Both the position numbers and the translations under genes were made by a program. Below, piece after piece: positions 43,366 through 57,925 of a DNA stretch of 64,000 bases. Origin of the DNA: Microvelia longipes (taxonomy: Eukaryota; Arthropoda; Insecta; Hemiptera; Veliidae); NCBI GenBank assembly GCA_018340805.1, contig JACMZG010001913.1:8810570-8874569 (forward strand), read 5' to 3'. The notes beneath the pieces are model-generated. The model was not told where the DNA came from. It did not search any database and saw only the letters and a program-made list of their open reading frames with translations. Numbering within the stretch: the stretch's first letter is position 1; the number at the start of each line of letters is the position of its first letter.

Positions 43366-46300
43366 CTGAAAATAAGAAAATAGATCAATTATTCAATCCT
43401 TGCGTTTTAAGTTCTTTGTATAAATGTTTATTAACTCGCGTTGTTAACATCACTTCCCTCCCTAAGGAGACAAATCATATTGCATCGGCAGACAAATGTG
43501 AAGTTGATATTGACATTAGTTATATTAAAAGTCAAAGCGAAAATCAATAGTGCTATACTTTTGTCTTTTGTAACTGATACCCGACTCCACCCAGTCCACC
43601 CTCTCCATAGATTCAATATTTGTATATTTATTACTTGAGTTCATTATCAGAATCAATTTTAAAACTTGTTTCCAGTGGATATTAACCACCACCAGCTAAC
43701 CACCATTAACCACCAGCTATTAGCTTATTTTTTGTATTGTTTGTATCAGTTGACTAGTCGTAGATAAAATGTAATATGCAACAAAGATGGAACATATTAG
43801 CTCTCTTATTATTTTTCTCGGTAATGCCTCGGGAGCCAAAATATTAGTGATTTCCTCACGGTAAGCCTCAGGAGTCGAAATGTTAGTAATCCCTCAAGAC
43901 AAGACTCGGGAGGTAACTAGTTTTCTCCCTCGGCCTGTCACTCTTAGAATGTAATACAATTTCCTATTTCCTCTTTGTTTTACGAGTAAAAAACAGAATG
44001 CTCTACAAAAAGTTTAGTTGTTGAACTAAACACTATTATGTTTCCACCTATGATGTGCTACAACCCCGAAGATGTATAAAACAAGTGAAACGTCGGAGTC
44101 ATCCTCTACATTAAGGCGGTGGCAACTGAAAAGATCTGAACTTAAAGGACGATGGCCTACTCAGTTTATTATTTTAGATGCTAGCGAATTATTATTAATG
44201 GATATTACAATATGGTCTTACCCTAAAGAGAAAACGACCATAAAGACAGACACACAGAGTAACGGGAGCCATGAGATCTTCGCTGCCGTTTCTGTGTGGC
44301 CTGAGTCCTTAATAAAGAAGTAAACTCCGAGCAGTATAGCTGAAAAAGCCATAACACTAGCAGAGAGAAGCAGAAGAGGCTTCCTTCCAAGTCTGTCAAT
44401 GACAAGAGCTGATACGAATGTCATCACAACTCCAATGGTTCCGACAATGATAGTGCAAATGCTGGGAGACAGTGAAGAGCCAGCGTCCTGAAATCACAAA
44501 GTAGAAAAATTAAGTGATTACTGAAAACGCAAGCGAATTATAGTTTTACCCAGTGAATTGGAGTAATAGAACCGAGTTGGTTTATTTTATGAAGTGATAG
44601 TGACATAAGAAGAAAATAAAAACTAGAAGCAGATAATAGGTGCGTTAAAACAAACGGATAATCCATCCGTTTGTTTTAACGCACCTATTATCTGCTTCTA
44701 GTTTTTATTTTCTTCTTATGTCACTATCACTTCATAAAATAAACCAACTCGGTTCTATTACTTGTCAAAACAAATCTATGATCAGGCTTTTAAGATAAAA
44801 TATGTACTCATCTATGCGTGTTAATGCTTTGACGAACCAGTCTGATCCGCCTCAATTTTTATAATCAATAATTCTGAAAATTGAATCACCGTTGAACCAA
44901 TAGTAATTTGACTCACATACAAGTACAACATCAACAATTCCCTTTTTATTTTTTACTGATACTATGGTAATTTTACTTTTCCTCATTTATAGCGTAAGTA
45001 TATAGGAAAAGTATTGTGTTTGCAAAAAAAATCCGACATCGGAATGTCACCGGAATCATCCGTTTCACATATTTTTAAGACCTTTTAAGTGTGTTTCAAA
45101 AAGTTGTCTGTCTTTTTGTGTATGTGTGTGTGTGTCTGTTATCATCATATCTCCTCCCAGTGTTTTATGCTATAGAGAGTTGAAGCTTGATACAAAATCA
45201 ATCTTTAAGTCTAGTTGTGCTATCCGGGATATAATTTTTATGACGTCACTAACCAACAATAATGACTCAGCGAAAATGTCTAAAGTTTATGAAACACGGA
45301 AAAATTTGTTGATCAGTTTGAAATTTGGCACGCGTGTAGTCATATATACGATCAACATATGTGTCAACTTTCATCGCATTATCACCATTACTTTAATTTT
45401 GATCGAATGACTTGTATATATTTTTTTTTTAAATCTGAAAATATTTCAATTGAGCTGAAATTTGGTTGAAGAGTATACAATGACCCTTTACGTAATAAAT
45501 AAGCATATGAAGTTTCGTTTTTAATACATCAAGTATATTAGTATATAGTAGTATATTAGTCCTGAACCTAAAAAAATGTGACTCACTTTGTACTACTTCC
45601 CGGGCAATATATCATAACAGCTGCTTGTAGCGTCTGTTTAAAAGTTTATTGTAATGCGTTGTTTAATTCACCATTATTAGAAATCTACGAACGAAAAAAT
45701 GTTCACAGGTTTTCAGTCAGCTACAAGTATATTAGAGAACATAGATTCAGGGTCAAATTTAGATTTGTTTACTATAATGTAATGTAATAATTTGCTAAGG
45801 CTTTAACGAGACTTTAATCTTTTAATAGCTGGCAAAAAGAATGTTTGTCTTGTGAATTTGACAAAAGTGACTGAAAATAAAACATTCCAACTGCGAAAAA
45901 ATGCGTCCGAAGCGATCTTCGGTCCACCATCGCTTGTTCTCAGACGAGCAAATAATAAATCATGTAAGCATAAATCAGATAAAAATATCTTAGTCCAAGA
46001 GTCGGAACTGAAAAATGTGACTCATTTTGTACTACTTCAAATCAAATTTTTCTGAAAATATACCTTAAATTATGAAGAAAAACCATAGTCTGCCTATCCA
46101 GAGTGGATCCCTTCATATAATTGTGCATGCTCAAAATTTTATAAAATCGCACAAATTTCAGTTTCCTTGGAATAAGTGGTTCCCTGTAGGTCGGGTGCAA
46201 AACACGAAGGGAACATTTTTTAAAGGTGATAAAATGTTCTATAAAACGAGTGTTTAATCATCAAAATCGGATGACTGCAACCAAAGTTATGGCTCTTTCA

Positions 46301-49300
46301 AAAACACCAAAATTTATATAACAAATATCGTAACTATTGTCGTAGTCATCTGATTTTGATGAAAAAACACTCGTTTTATAGAACATTTTATCAGCTTTAA
46401 AAAATGTTCTCTTAATGTTTTGGACACGACCCAAAAAGTGGAAGTTTTTTTTTTCATGATTGCAAGAAATTTGGAATTTGTGCGATTTTTTAATATGTTG
46501 AGCGTGCGCATTCATATGAAGGCTTTACTCTGGATTGGTAAACTATGATTTTTCTTCATAATTTAACGTATATTTTACGAAAACTTTTGGTTTGAAGTAG
46601 TACAAAATGAGTCACATTTTTTCGGGTCTGGCTCTTGGACTATATAGTTTTGTTGGATCAAAAAAGTCAAGTAGCATCGACCAAGATCAGTGCCTGGATG
46701 GGTGACTGTTGGGAATAAAACATTTCATCAACGATGGGTTGATGAAATGTTCCTAGGTACGGGGTACCCGATTTTTTTGTATTTGTTTAATTTACAAAGA
46801 AATATATGAGTTTATTTTATTTATTTACTTTATAAAACCAGGGAAATATGCGTTTTTATTTTTATTATAAACCAATCACAGGACCTGGAAATCAAACTAA
46901 TAAACTTTTGGTTTGTAAGCAGCGAATCCATATCCATGACAATCCCTCGACCCATTTTTATTTCAATGCATACGAGTCAAGAAAATGCATGATTCATTGG
47001 AATAAGCATGAGATGTATTCAACCTTTTTACACTGTTGTAAGTAGATCTGATTAAACCCTCAACACAAAGAACACAACTAAACCTGGGTTCTTTTTAAGT
47101 TAGTTTTTTGTGGTTATAAATGTTTTATTAATTATGAAATAAAACGTGTGTGCGTTGCAATTAATTTGTAAGTCTTATTATTAAGTCCACAACATACACA
47201 AAAGGAATTATGAGGAACAGATGAGGACATAAATGAGCTTAGATAGCTACTTAATTTTGTACTTAACATTTAAATTGGAAATACTAAATATGTAAAACAT
47301 TTCGTTATTTTTTTTATAAACAAACCTGGAATATTTTAACAGTAAAAAAGATTACAGCATTAACACCACTGAACTGTTGGAAGATCATAACTCCAATGCC
47401 AATAATCAACCCTTTCTTAGCTGCTTTGGTAGTGAATGCCTGACTTATTGACAACTTTTCTGCTAAAGCCTAAAGAATTAAAATACTTAATATTAAAAAA
47501 AGATATTATACCACTCAATACTTATAAAACCTTAGAATAATACTAATATAGAAGGAGCATATGACTGACCGTAAACACAATATAATTCTATCGAACACGA
47601 AAGCCGGTTGACTGGTGGTCTTAAGTAGGGGTACCACCCTAACAACAAAACATTATTATTATGTTAAATATGTGTCATAAATATCCATTAATGAAGAAAG
47701 ATCGTAAAGAACAAATATAATAACTTAAAACACCTGCTGAGTATTTAATAAAACCGGTCTTAGATGCCAAAAGGGTGGCGGAATTAAAGAATCTACATTT
47801 AGTTGACGAGGACTACTTTTAATACAATTATAATTAAAAATGTTAAACTACAATTTAAAATGCTTAAAATATTGTAATGAACCAATATTTATATCAGTAT
47901 TTTATGAATAATTAATCATTAATTAATAATAGAACATAATAATTCAGCAACCGGATGTATTGCTAATTTTATTATAAGAAAATTGTATATTGTTAGGGTG
48001 ACAGCATTACTTAAGACCACCAGTGAACCGCCTTTCGTGTTATCAGTAGTGCTCCTTCTATATATAGTGTTATTTAAAGTTTAAAACCTTATCTTTAGCC
48101 AAGGGGATGACAACTTATTATTTAGTAGACTAGGGCCGAAACTGAACTTGGTCAATTCGTTTAGATCTCACCTTCGAACTAGTATCTATAAATCATTCCC
48201 TCCATATTTTTAAAGTTCCTTGGTTTAAACTCAAACTCCTTGGTCTGAGTCCTGTAAATTGGTGACAGTTTTTACACAGGGAAGGTATAATAGGTTCCCT
48301 CTATATTATTAAAGTTCCTTGGGTTTGAGTTGTGAGTAGGGTTGAGATTGGTGACAGTTTTTACACGGGATAGGTTCAAAGAGACTATCATTGCCTGAGT
48401 AACTTGGTACCGTAACGGTTAATGTGTTTAGTAACGGTTGGTACCGTATTGGTTACACATGGCACCGCGAACCATGTGTAATTTTTCATAAATTATATAT
48501 GATTTCATGCACATATTACATGATTTTTGACTATTCTGTCTTAAATTAAGTCAAATAAATTTAAACTAAGTTTTAATTATTATCTATTGCATATATTATG
48601 CTATAACTATCAACTATCAGTGTCGTATAAAGTGATTTAATGTGACGTCACAGTAAAATTCTCGCTGTTTGTAGGGTGAAGTACAAATCTGTGTGCCTAT
48701 AGGGGTTGTAGAACCGTGAGGAGTTTCTAGTCTCCCTAGAGTAAGAGTAAGTACTGTTAAGGTGCCTAATGGATATTGCCACATGTGTTATTCAACCCTA
48801 GTCCTCCCTCTCGTAAATAAGTCCCTTTGGGTAGGTATGGTAGGTTCCTTGCCTATTATTTATGCTCTTTGCAATAAACAGTCCTAACCTAATTAGATTA
48901 GATGAATTTTAAATTCTAAAAATATTTACTTTTTGAACGCTCTCCATTGTTTCTTGAAGTTCATATTTTATATTAAAAGAACTTCCTCTCAGCCATTGTA
49001 AACTCTTTTCAGCAGAAGATCGATTTCCTTTAATTAGAAAGTATCTCGGGCTTTCAGGCATTAAAAACATTAAGCCAAAGTGAAATATGGGGAAGACTCC
49101 ACACGCGATGCTTAGCCAGAATACAGAAACCTGCATCATTAAAAAGCATGCTTCAAGCATAATCTAGAAAATTGCCTTTAGATACATAAAAAATAATCTA
49201 GCTAATAGCCTTAAAATACATATGACATACTCTAGGTAATAACCTATATTGCATTACCTAGCTAATAGCATTTAGATACATAAAACATAACCTAGCAAAT

Positions 49301-49676
49301 AGCTATTAGATACATATTACACAATAAAGCTAATAACTTATAGATACATATTACATAATCTAGCTAATAGCCTTTAGATACACAAAACATAATTTAGATA
49401 CATATTACATAATCTAGCTTATTTTAGATACACAAAACATAATTTAGATCCATATTACATAATCTAGCTTGTAGCCTTTAGATACATAAAAAATAATCTA
49501 GCTACTAGCCTTCAAATACACATAGTTTCCATCTTCCATAAAGCCTGATGCTATTAGGTTCAAAATAACTAACAGAACTGTTTGAGAATTTTCAATGAAA
49601 ATTACTCTTAGGAGATATTTGGCATGAAAGCGGCGGTAGAGGGAGTAGGGGGCTTGATTCTGTTTACCTTATATTG

Positions 49677-49766
<90 letters not shown>

Positions 49767-52700
49767 ATATAATAATATTTACACTTTTCTCTTCTCTTCG
49801 GGAGGTAAAAAAAATATAATCGGTGCCATAATGTCACATCTTACAATATAGGTGGGTTGTGCGTAGAGAAACTAGATAATATTTTTTTATCGTTTCCTCT
49901 TGTGAGGTATGATGATCCATAGGGGGTTATAGAGGGAAAGTAAGTACCCTTAGTACGTCAGAATGACGTGTAGACTCGTCAAGTCATCTTTTCACTAACC
50001 AGGGTTTTAGGAATTGGAAGGAGCTCACTCAAGGTAACCCAACAAGGTAGTATGGTGAGATAGAGTAGACGACCTCCTACTAACTACCATACCCCTAATA
50101 CCTCAGAGAAAACAACTCGCACTAAGTTCCGCAATACTTTGGTGGTTGTCTTTTTTCCCCCCACACAACCAACTTACCCAACCAACCATTTCTTTTTTAC
50201 CTCCTACACACCAACACTATGGATTTTTTTACCTCCCTACTCTCTCTCTCTTCTCTTCTATCTTATCTCTTTTATAATCTTATCGTATCTCCTCTTATAT
50301 TCTCAAAGAATAGGCGAAATTCAATGCCTCTCTGCTAAACATGACTGTTTCAAACAGAGTTTGAAATCCGATTAGGACAGTTACTGTTTCGCTTGTTACT
50401 AAGATTAAACGGCGTCCTTTTTTTAGGTAAAGACTAAAGACATGGTATAAAACTCAAACTAGGGGCCCCGTAACTTGATGCTCTTCAGAAAGACTTTAAA
50501 ACACAGGACCTTATTTTTAGGTGAAGATTTTGTATACGACTTTTACGGGCCCCGCGACTTAATGATGTTGAGACCGACTATACCAATCTCTACTGGGGCA
50601 TGGACCCATTTTTAAGGTTTACTTTTTTTACTTTGTCTTTTGGGGGCCCCCCGCATCCGGGCCCTTGCGGGCCCATAGGTACGCTACTGGTCAATACATG
50701 TATGTAGTAGTAGTGATATTGGGGGAGTGGTAGTAACTACCAGGCAAGTAGGCCACGTTGTTGAGCCCTTTTTGCCAGTTCCCTAAGATAGTGTTGTATT
50801 CCTTTTAATTTCAAGTGTTGGTATACTTCATCTAATCTCGACAGAAGAGCCGTTGATTTCTATGGTTCCTCTCATGCTTTTTTCAAGCAATCATACATAT
50901 TTTCCCTGACTCTTATAGTCTAGTGAAAACTAGGAACAACACGTGCCCTCGCTATTAAACCAAACCTCCATACACTTTAAACTACAAGGCAGACACACTA
51001 TAGTATTATAATTTATCTACTATGAGAGTCCTAAATTGTACCAATACCCAGTTTCATTTAAGGCAAGGGATCTTTAACAAGTACCGGACAACGCACAGGC
51101 TCGAGACCACCGGCTCTGAAGGACGTGGTACGCAGAATTTGTATCCCTCTCATAAAAATCTCAGAGGCCCGTGCTGGGATTGAACCCATGACTAAATAAA
51201 CTCGGAAGCTTAAAGTCCATTCATTCAGTGTATTGGCCGCGTACCTTAACCAATATTTTATTACAGGTGTCAATACTTATACTCACATAGCTACCAACAA
51301 TGTAGGTGAATAATATTCCCAGAGTGCAGTTGAGCTGAAACAGAACGCCCAGGGTTCCTTGTATCCTTGTTTCGCTAATCTCGTTTGTATACATAGGAGC
51401 GACAACGCTGTTAAGGCCGCCGACGAAGCCTAGGATGACTCGACCTGCGTACATCATTCCTACCTAGAATTAAAGCAGCATAAGTAAGTCGTGCTTGAAT
51501 CGTACCATAAGGAAACAAAAAATATGTCAAACCCCAGAGACTTATTACTATAAATTGGTATAGGATTATCTCTTTATGTTCATATTTCTGTAAATTGAAT
51601 TTTTAAAAATGGTAGAGGCTCTTAAACATTAAAGAAGAATTTTAATTATGCATGTTATCTTATATCTCTTATCGTCGACAAAATGTGTCATTATTTATGT
51701 TTCAGTTATCTATTTTATTGTTTAAGTTACTATTAAAAAGTAATTATTAAACACCAATCAAATAGAATCACAGTCGATTTTATTTCAAGGGTCTTTATTT
51801 ATTGTTTTATAAAAGAATTTTTGATTTATTGCGAACGTTTCTGACACATCCCAATAAACTCAATGAAAACATATCGTCGTAAAATATATCAGCATTCTCA
51901 CTCCTGATCATGGAGATATATTTCTAGAGAGGGCATACCCTATCTCAATACATTGAGAGGTTTGAAACATCTTTTTGGGCCCAACTCATAGGCTCTGTTT
52001 AACCTTATAGTAATGGTTTAAGTTTTTTTGTTTATATTAATTTTTTATTATTATAAATAATTTTAACATTGAAACATTTTTCTTTAATAGTTACCAAATG
52101 AGTACTATATATATCTAGTATCTAGTATTTATTTTAGATAAGTTAGCACAATAAGGCGCGGTTAAATATCCACGGCCTTCTAGAACATTGGATCACCAAC
52201 AAACTTTTTTATAACTTTTTTTTCAAAATTTTCAGTAATTAGCCGGCTTTGTGATAAATGAAGCCTATTTTCGTAATCTGCACGCTCTTTTGGTTAATCT
52301 CAAAGAGTATTTACATTCACTCAACGATTTATTTTTAATCTAACTTGAACATACTACATACTACTGTTAGACGTCAAATGTTACAACAAATATGACATGT
52401 CAATATAACACATCAACATTGAATCACCAAACAGTTTATGTAGTACAAGTTAGAAAATAAATCGTTGATTGAATGTAAATACTCTTTGAGATTAACCAAA
52501 AAAGCGTGCAGATTACGGAAATAGGCTTCATTTATCACAAATCAGCTAATTACTGAAAATTTTGAAAAAAAGTTATAAAAAAGTTTTGTGGTGATCCAAT
52601 GTTCTAGAAGGCCGTGGATATTCGACCGCGCCTTATAGGGCTGCTTTTTTTTTGCTTTTCGTCGGCAAAAAATGCCGACGAGCTAGGCCATTTTTTGAAT

Positions 52701-55700
52701 GTTCAGTTAATTGTTAACAGCTGCTTTGCTTGCACGTGTTTAGGATCGTCTTCGAGTTTTAATTGTTTATTTTTAAATTCGTACCAAAATTGCGACCATA
52801 GCAAAGCAGCTGTCAACACTTGTGCCAACAACGGTTTTTTTAATCTTTGAAGTCCTTCAAAAATTTTTGTTTATTTTGTTCAGCTTCTCCTTCAATGCCG
52901 TCTTTATCTCGTCAAGCGTAGCGTAACGTCGTCCTTTCATGGGCCTCTTCAGTTTAGGGAACAAGAAAAAAACACAGGTCACCAGATCTGGGAAATACGG
53001 TGGCTGCAGCATCATTAGTGCATCAGCGATGGGTAAGCAGGGGCGTTATCGTGGTGCAAAAGCAAATTTTTGTCCATCTCATTAGCAATGTTCATGCGAT
53101 GCTGTTTTTGGTCGCAAGTGAGCAATTTTGGTACGAATTAAAAAAATAAAAATCGAAGATGATCCAAAACACAAGCAAGCAAAGCAGCTGTCAACAATTA
53201 AGTTAACATTCAAAATGACCGTCGGCTTAAGTGAGAGACATGAGCAATATTTGGGACCCTCAATAGTTGCTCACATAAAATATATTCATGTTTCTGTCTT
53301 ATGGTATCGAGAGTAGGAAAGTTTAACATTGCAGTAGGGCACGTGTTGTTTCTAGTTAAAGCTATAGAAACTTATAATAAAGCCACAGCTCTTCTGTGGA
53401 TTTGACACCAAATGCCTGCGCACTGGGAGAACACCAGTGGTGGCAGGCCACACCAGGAACACCAGGGAACTCCCTGACCTTATGCACACTGACGTCGGAG
53501 TTGCAAGAGTTGGATGGCACTGGACTGGCCAGAGCGGTGAGCCTAGCTAAAGTCTAGTGACGCCAGAGGTGCTGATGGGATTGGTGAGACTGGTTAAACG
53601 AGGGCGGGGCCAAGTGGGACTAATGTGATCAGAGGAGATAGTAAGACTAGATGAACTTAATATACACACAGAACTAGTAAACGGTGCTAGCCAGAGCAAT
53701 TAGCCTAGCCCAGAGTCTAGCTGGTCTATACGAACTAGGCACACTGTGTACTAGTGCGGACACTAGCCAGAGTGGTGAGTTCGGATAGAGTTAGGTTGGG
53801 CTAGATGAACTGGGCACACTGCGTACAAGTTATATGTGCCGCCCTGTACAGGGTCTTTCTAGATGATGGTGGTGGTGTTCTTGTTAGGAAGAACACCATC
53901 TTCTATTTAAGGGAATTAGTTAATGGGGTCCAAAAAGTGGCCTGCTAGCAAATTGATCTCACCTCTCCCTAATTATTATCCCTAAGGTTTTATAAATCTG
54001 ACCAGATTCATTTATCATAAAACAAATCACCTATATCAATCACTTCCCGGAAGCCCATTTTCCGGGGGGATTATTTTCTATCATACGAGTATGATATTTC
54101 TATCATGAGATTTATGAACCTTTCGGATTTAGGATTTACAAGACCATAGGAGTTAGAAAACCAATGTTGGAGCTGGACAATATCCTGATTCAGAAAATTT
54201 TTTAAAATTAATTAAAATTATATTAATTTTAAAAATTCTGGGAAAAAACAAAATTACAGTTGTAGCACTTAAAAAAATGGATGAGTGCCTCGGAACTTTT
54301 TCTTATCTCATCGGATTTACTACGCTCATCCTCCCTGATGATTTGTATGAGCTCAGCGAATCCGATGTAATAAACATAAGTTTCGAAGTACACCGTGCCC
54401 GAATTTTTTTACTTTACATTTTAAACGTTCTACTATATTAATTAAAGTAATTGTATACTTTTATTTGATTACGTTAATTGAAGAAAGTGTTTGGTTAAAC
54501 AACCTTAAGTGTGATAACTTTATCTCTTGCGGTAACTTTTAAAAATTTAATTATATCATACTGTAATATAATTGACTACTAGCTGGCAAAACTACATTAC
54601 ATCGAACATTAAAAATAATTCCAGAGTGGAGCACCCGGCGTAGAGGAGGTCTGGATGCCGTGTGAAATTCGTTTGGAACGCTTGCTTTCTTGTTACCCAA
54701 TCCAGATCATTCTCAGACAGGAAAAGTATTGTGTTTGCAAAAAATGTCACCGGAATTGTCCGTTTCAGGTGTTTTTAAGGCCTCTTAAGTGTAAGTAGTA
54801 TTTGCGAAAAAATTCTGAACCCGGGATGTCACCGGAATTATATATAGGCCTTTTAAGACGTTTATACAAAATTGTCTGTTAGAGTGAGTTATGTGTGTGT
54901 CTGTTATCATCGTAGTTTCTAGTACATTCATGCTAGAGAGTATATATTGTGTAATATAATTAGTCTACCGATGTAGTTGTGCTATTCGGAAAATAATTTT
55001 TATGACGTCATTAACCCGCAATAATGACTCTGCCAAATATTAAAAAAGTCATAAAACGCGAAAATATGATGCGATCAATTTGAGATTTGGCACGCATGTA
55101 GCCATGTATTACGACTAACATATGTGCCAAGTGTCATCTTATTATCAACGTTAGTTTGATTTTTATTAAATGACTTGTGTACGTTTTTTAAAAAAATGGA
55201 AAAATAAAAAAATGATACAACTGAGTTTAAATTTGGTTCAAGAGTATACCTTTAAAATAAATAAGTACCTCAAGATTCGTTTTAATACAACAAGTATATC
55301 CATGATTTTTCTTGGATCATAAAAGTTAAGCAACATTAAGCGTGGTCAATGGGTGACCCCTGAGAATGAAAAGGATGTATTTACTATACGAATACGTATA
55401 GTAGTATAAATATAACAACTTTTATATTCTGAGGACGAGCAAAGCACTTCCGAAACAGGGAGGATGAGCGTAGCAAATACGATGAGATGAGGAAAAGTTC
55501 CGAGGAACTCCTTACCCGATTTTTTTAGTGCTGCAACTGTGATTTTGATTTTTTCCCAGAATTTTTAAAATTAAAATAGTTAAAATAATTTAAAAATTTT
55601 GCTGAATCAGGATATATGGTCCAGCTCCGGTGTATAACACCAGACCGATGGTTTTCTAACTCGTATGGTCTTGTAAATCCGAAAGGTTTATAAATCTTAT

Positions 55701-57826
55701 GATAGAAATATCATGTGATGGAAAATGATCCCCCGGAAAATAGGCTTTTGGGAAGTGATTGATATTGGTGAATTGTTTTATGATAAATGAATCTGGTCAG
55801 ATTTATGAAACCTTAGGGATAATAATTAGGGAGAGGTGAGATCAACTTGCAAGGAGGCCACTTCTTGCTAACTCCTTTAAATCGAAGATAGTGTTCTTCC
55901 TAATGAATCCTAGTGAGCAGGCATTTAGCGTCTAATCCACAGAAGAGCCGTGGCTTTATTATAAGTTGCTATAGCTTTAACTAGAAACAACACGTGCTCC
56001 ACTGCCAGATAATACTTTCCTGCTCTCGATACCGTAAGACAGAAACAAGGATGTTGAATAAAGGGGATGACGCATTAAGGAACATTTCTGACCCCATGGA
56101 AGTTGTATGAGATAGAGAAATAGGTGCAAACTTACCTTCCCTTAGGTTATAATTAAAAAAGGCGTCAAACGCAGGTTATGTAGCTAAGTTGTTATACAAT
56201 TCTTGGTTGTCGAGTTTGCTTCTCAACTTTCTTCAGTGCTTACGTTATTGTTACATTTGGTGCTTGTCAAGTCATTTGTGCTTATATTTTACATTTTGGA
56301 CTCTATCTAGGTAGCCACTTTAGTGAGAGTAATTGAAGCTTTACCGTTTACTTTTCGTAGAGAGTAAGTTAAATGTGTTAATATTTTGTCTTTTTTTAGC
56401 CTAGTGAAATGTTTTGCTAGTTTTCAAGATTCAATTTTGGTTGTAATGCGCAGTTCGTACCAAGCATGTGCAGTTGGTTTATGACGTGTGTTTCGTGTTG
56501 AATTCTTCTCTATGTTTTGATTTTCGATGGGGTCACTTTGTTGAATGGCAATTCGACTTAGTGCGTCATCCCCTTTATTCAACATCCTTGGGCAGAAACA
56601 TGAATATATTTTAAGGGAGCTATTATTGAGGGTCCTAAATTTTGCCTAAACTCAGGTTTATTTAATGTCAGGGATCCATAACGTGTACCAGACATCGCAC
56701 AGGCTCGGAACCACCGGCTTAACGTCCCCTTCGAAGGATGGCACGTGAAAGGATTTCCATTCCTCGCATGAAAATCCTAGAGGCCCCGACTGGGATCGAA
56801 CCCGGACTGTCTGGGTGGTAGGCGCACGTGCTAACCACTACACCACCGAAATCTCTATTAGGGTTTGTTAAACCTTACTACTTAGGTTTCTACAGACCCT
56901 TAGTAGAATTATTAATTTTATATGAGTGAAAAAATATAAAAGTTGATAACTCACTGAATTAGCCCATATCATAAGAGCCCACCCTGCTAATCCAGGTATT
57001 AAAAGAGCCATTAATGTGATTCTTCTTCCAACTGCATCTGCTGTTGGTCCCCCAATGGCAGCTCCAACCATAGCTCCGACGGCCATAAGACCAGATATAA
57101 GAGAGTTCTGTGTTTCCGTTACATTTGGTATGCCGTTGTACCCTGAATCGGATAAGATGGGTCCAGCAGGTGATGTCCATCCTAGAACTGTTCCCATTAC
57201 CCAACCACCCAGTGATGCTAAACCAAAAAAGAAACATCGTTAGTTCCAACATGTCCGTAAAATCATAGGGATTTTTTTTTTTAAATAGAAACTAAATCTA
57301 GCTTTTAAGAAATCTAATTTATTTGAATGTAATCAAGCACAAGTGAAAGAAAGCTAATAAAAAGTCTCTCTACAAAAATAATAGTTTATTGGCAAAGCGC
57401 TTTCAACCTAACAAGAGGCCATCATCAGCTCGGTGAATCGAATAAGACTCTTACTCGACTCACCATTTTTGAAAAGAAAATAGTTTTATGTATTTATAAC
57501 ATTCATCTTTATCTTCATGGCACTGATGATGACCTCATGTTAGGTTAAAAGCGCTTTGCCCATAAACTATTTTTTTGTGGAGAGACTCTTTTCTTCGTTT
57601 CCTAGCAAATCTAATTTATATCAGTAGGGTAAAGCGCTGTTGGAATGTATGATAATAGACACAATATAATTGTGCGAGAGACATCTAGGAAATGTAACAA
57701 GCAAAAAGCAATGCTGCACGGTGCTCTCTTACCGCCATCATAAGTGGCAGGTATCAAATAATATATGTTTTGTTAGTTAGTTCGTCTTAATAATAGAAAA
57801 ATAAGTCTATTAACATATATACACAC

Positions 57827-57925
<99 letters not shown>

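Larger units (their letters stand above)
57370..57605. mobile_element. Inverted pair with hammerhead motifs (third family), second locus
   Basis: AAGTCTCTCTACAAAAATAA at the left and TTTTTTTGTGGAGAGACTCT at the right are inverted. Motifs of the GGCA/AGCGCT family face outward. The interior is only about 90 bp. It is related to 20030-20605. Confidence 0.7.

Noticed and set aside
52614..52850. 78-codon + strand frame
   Set aside because: Lies in the inverted arm of the mariner copy; no domain.
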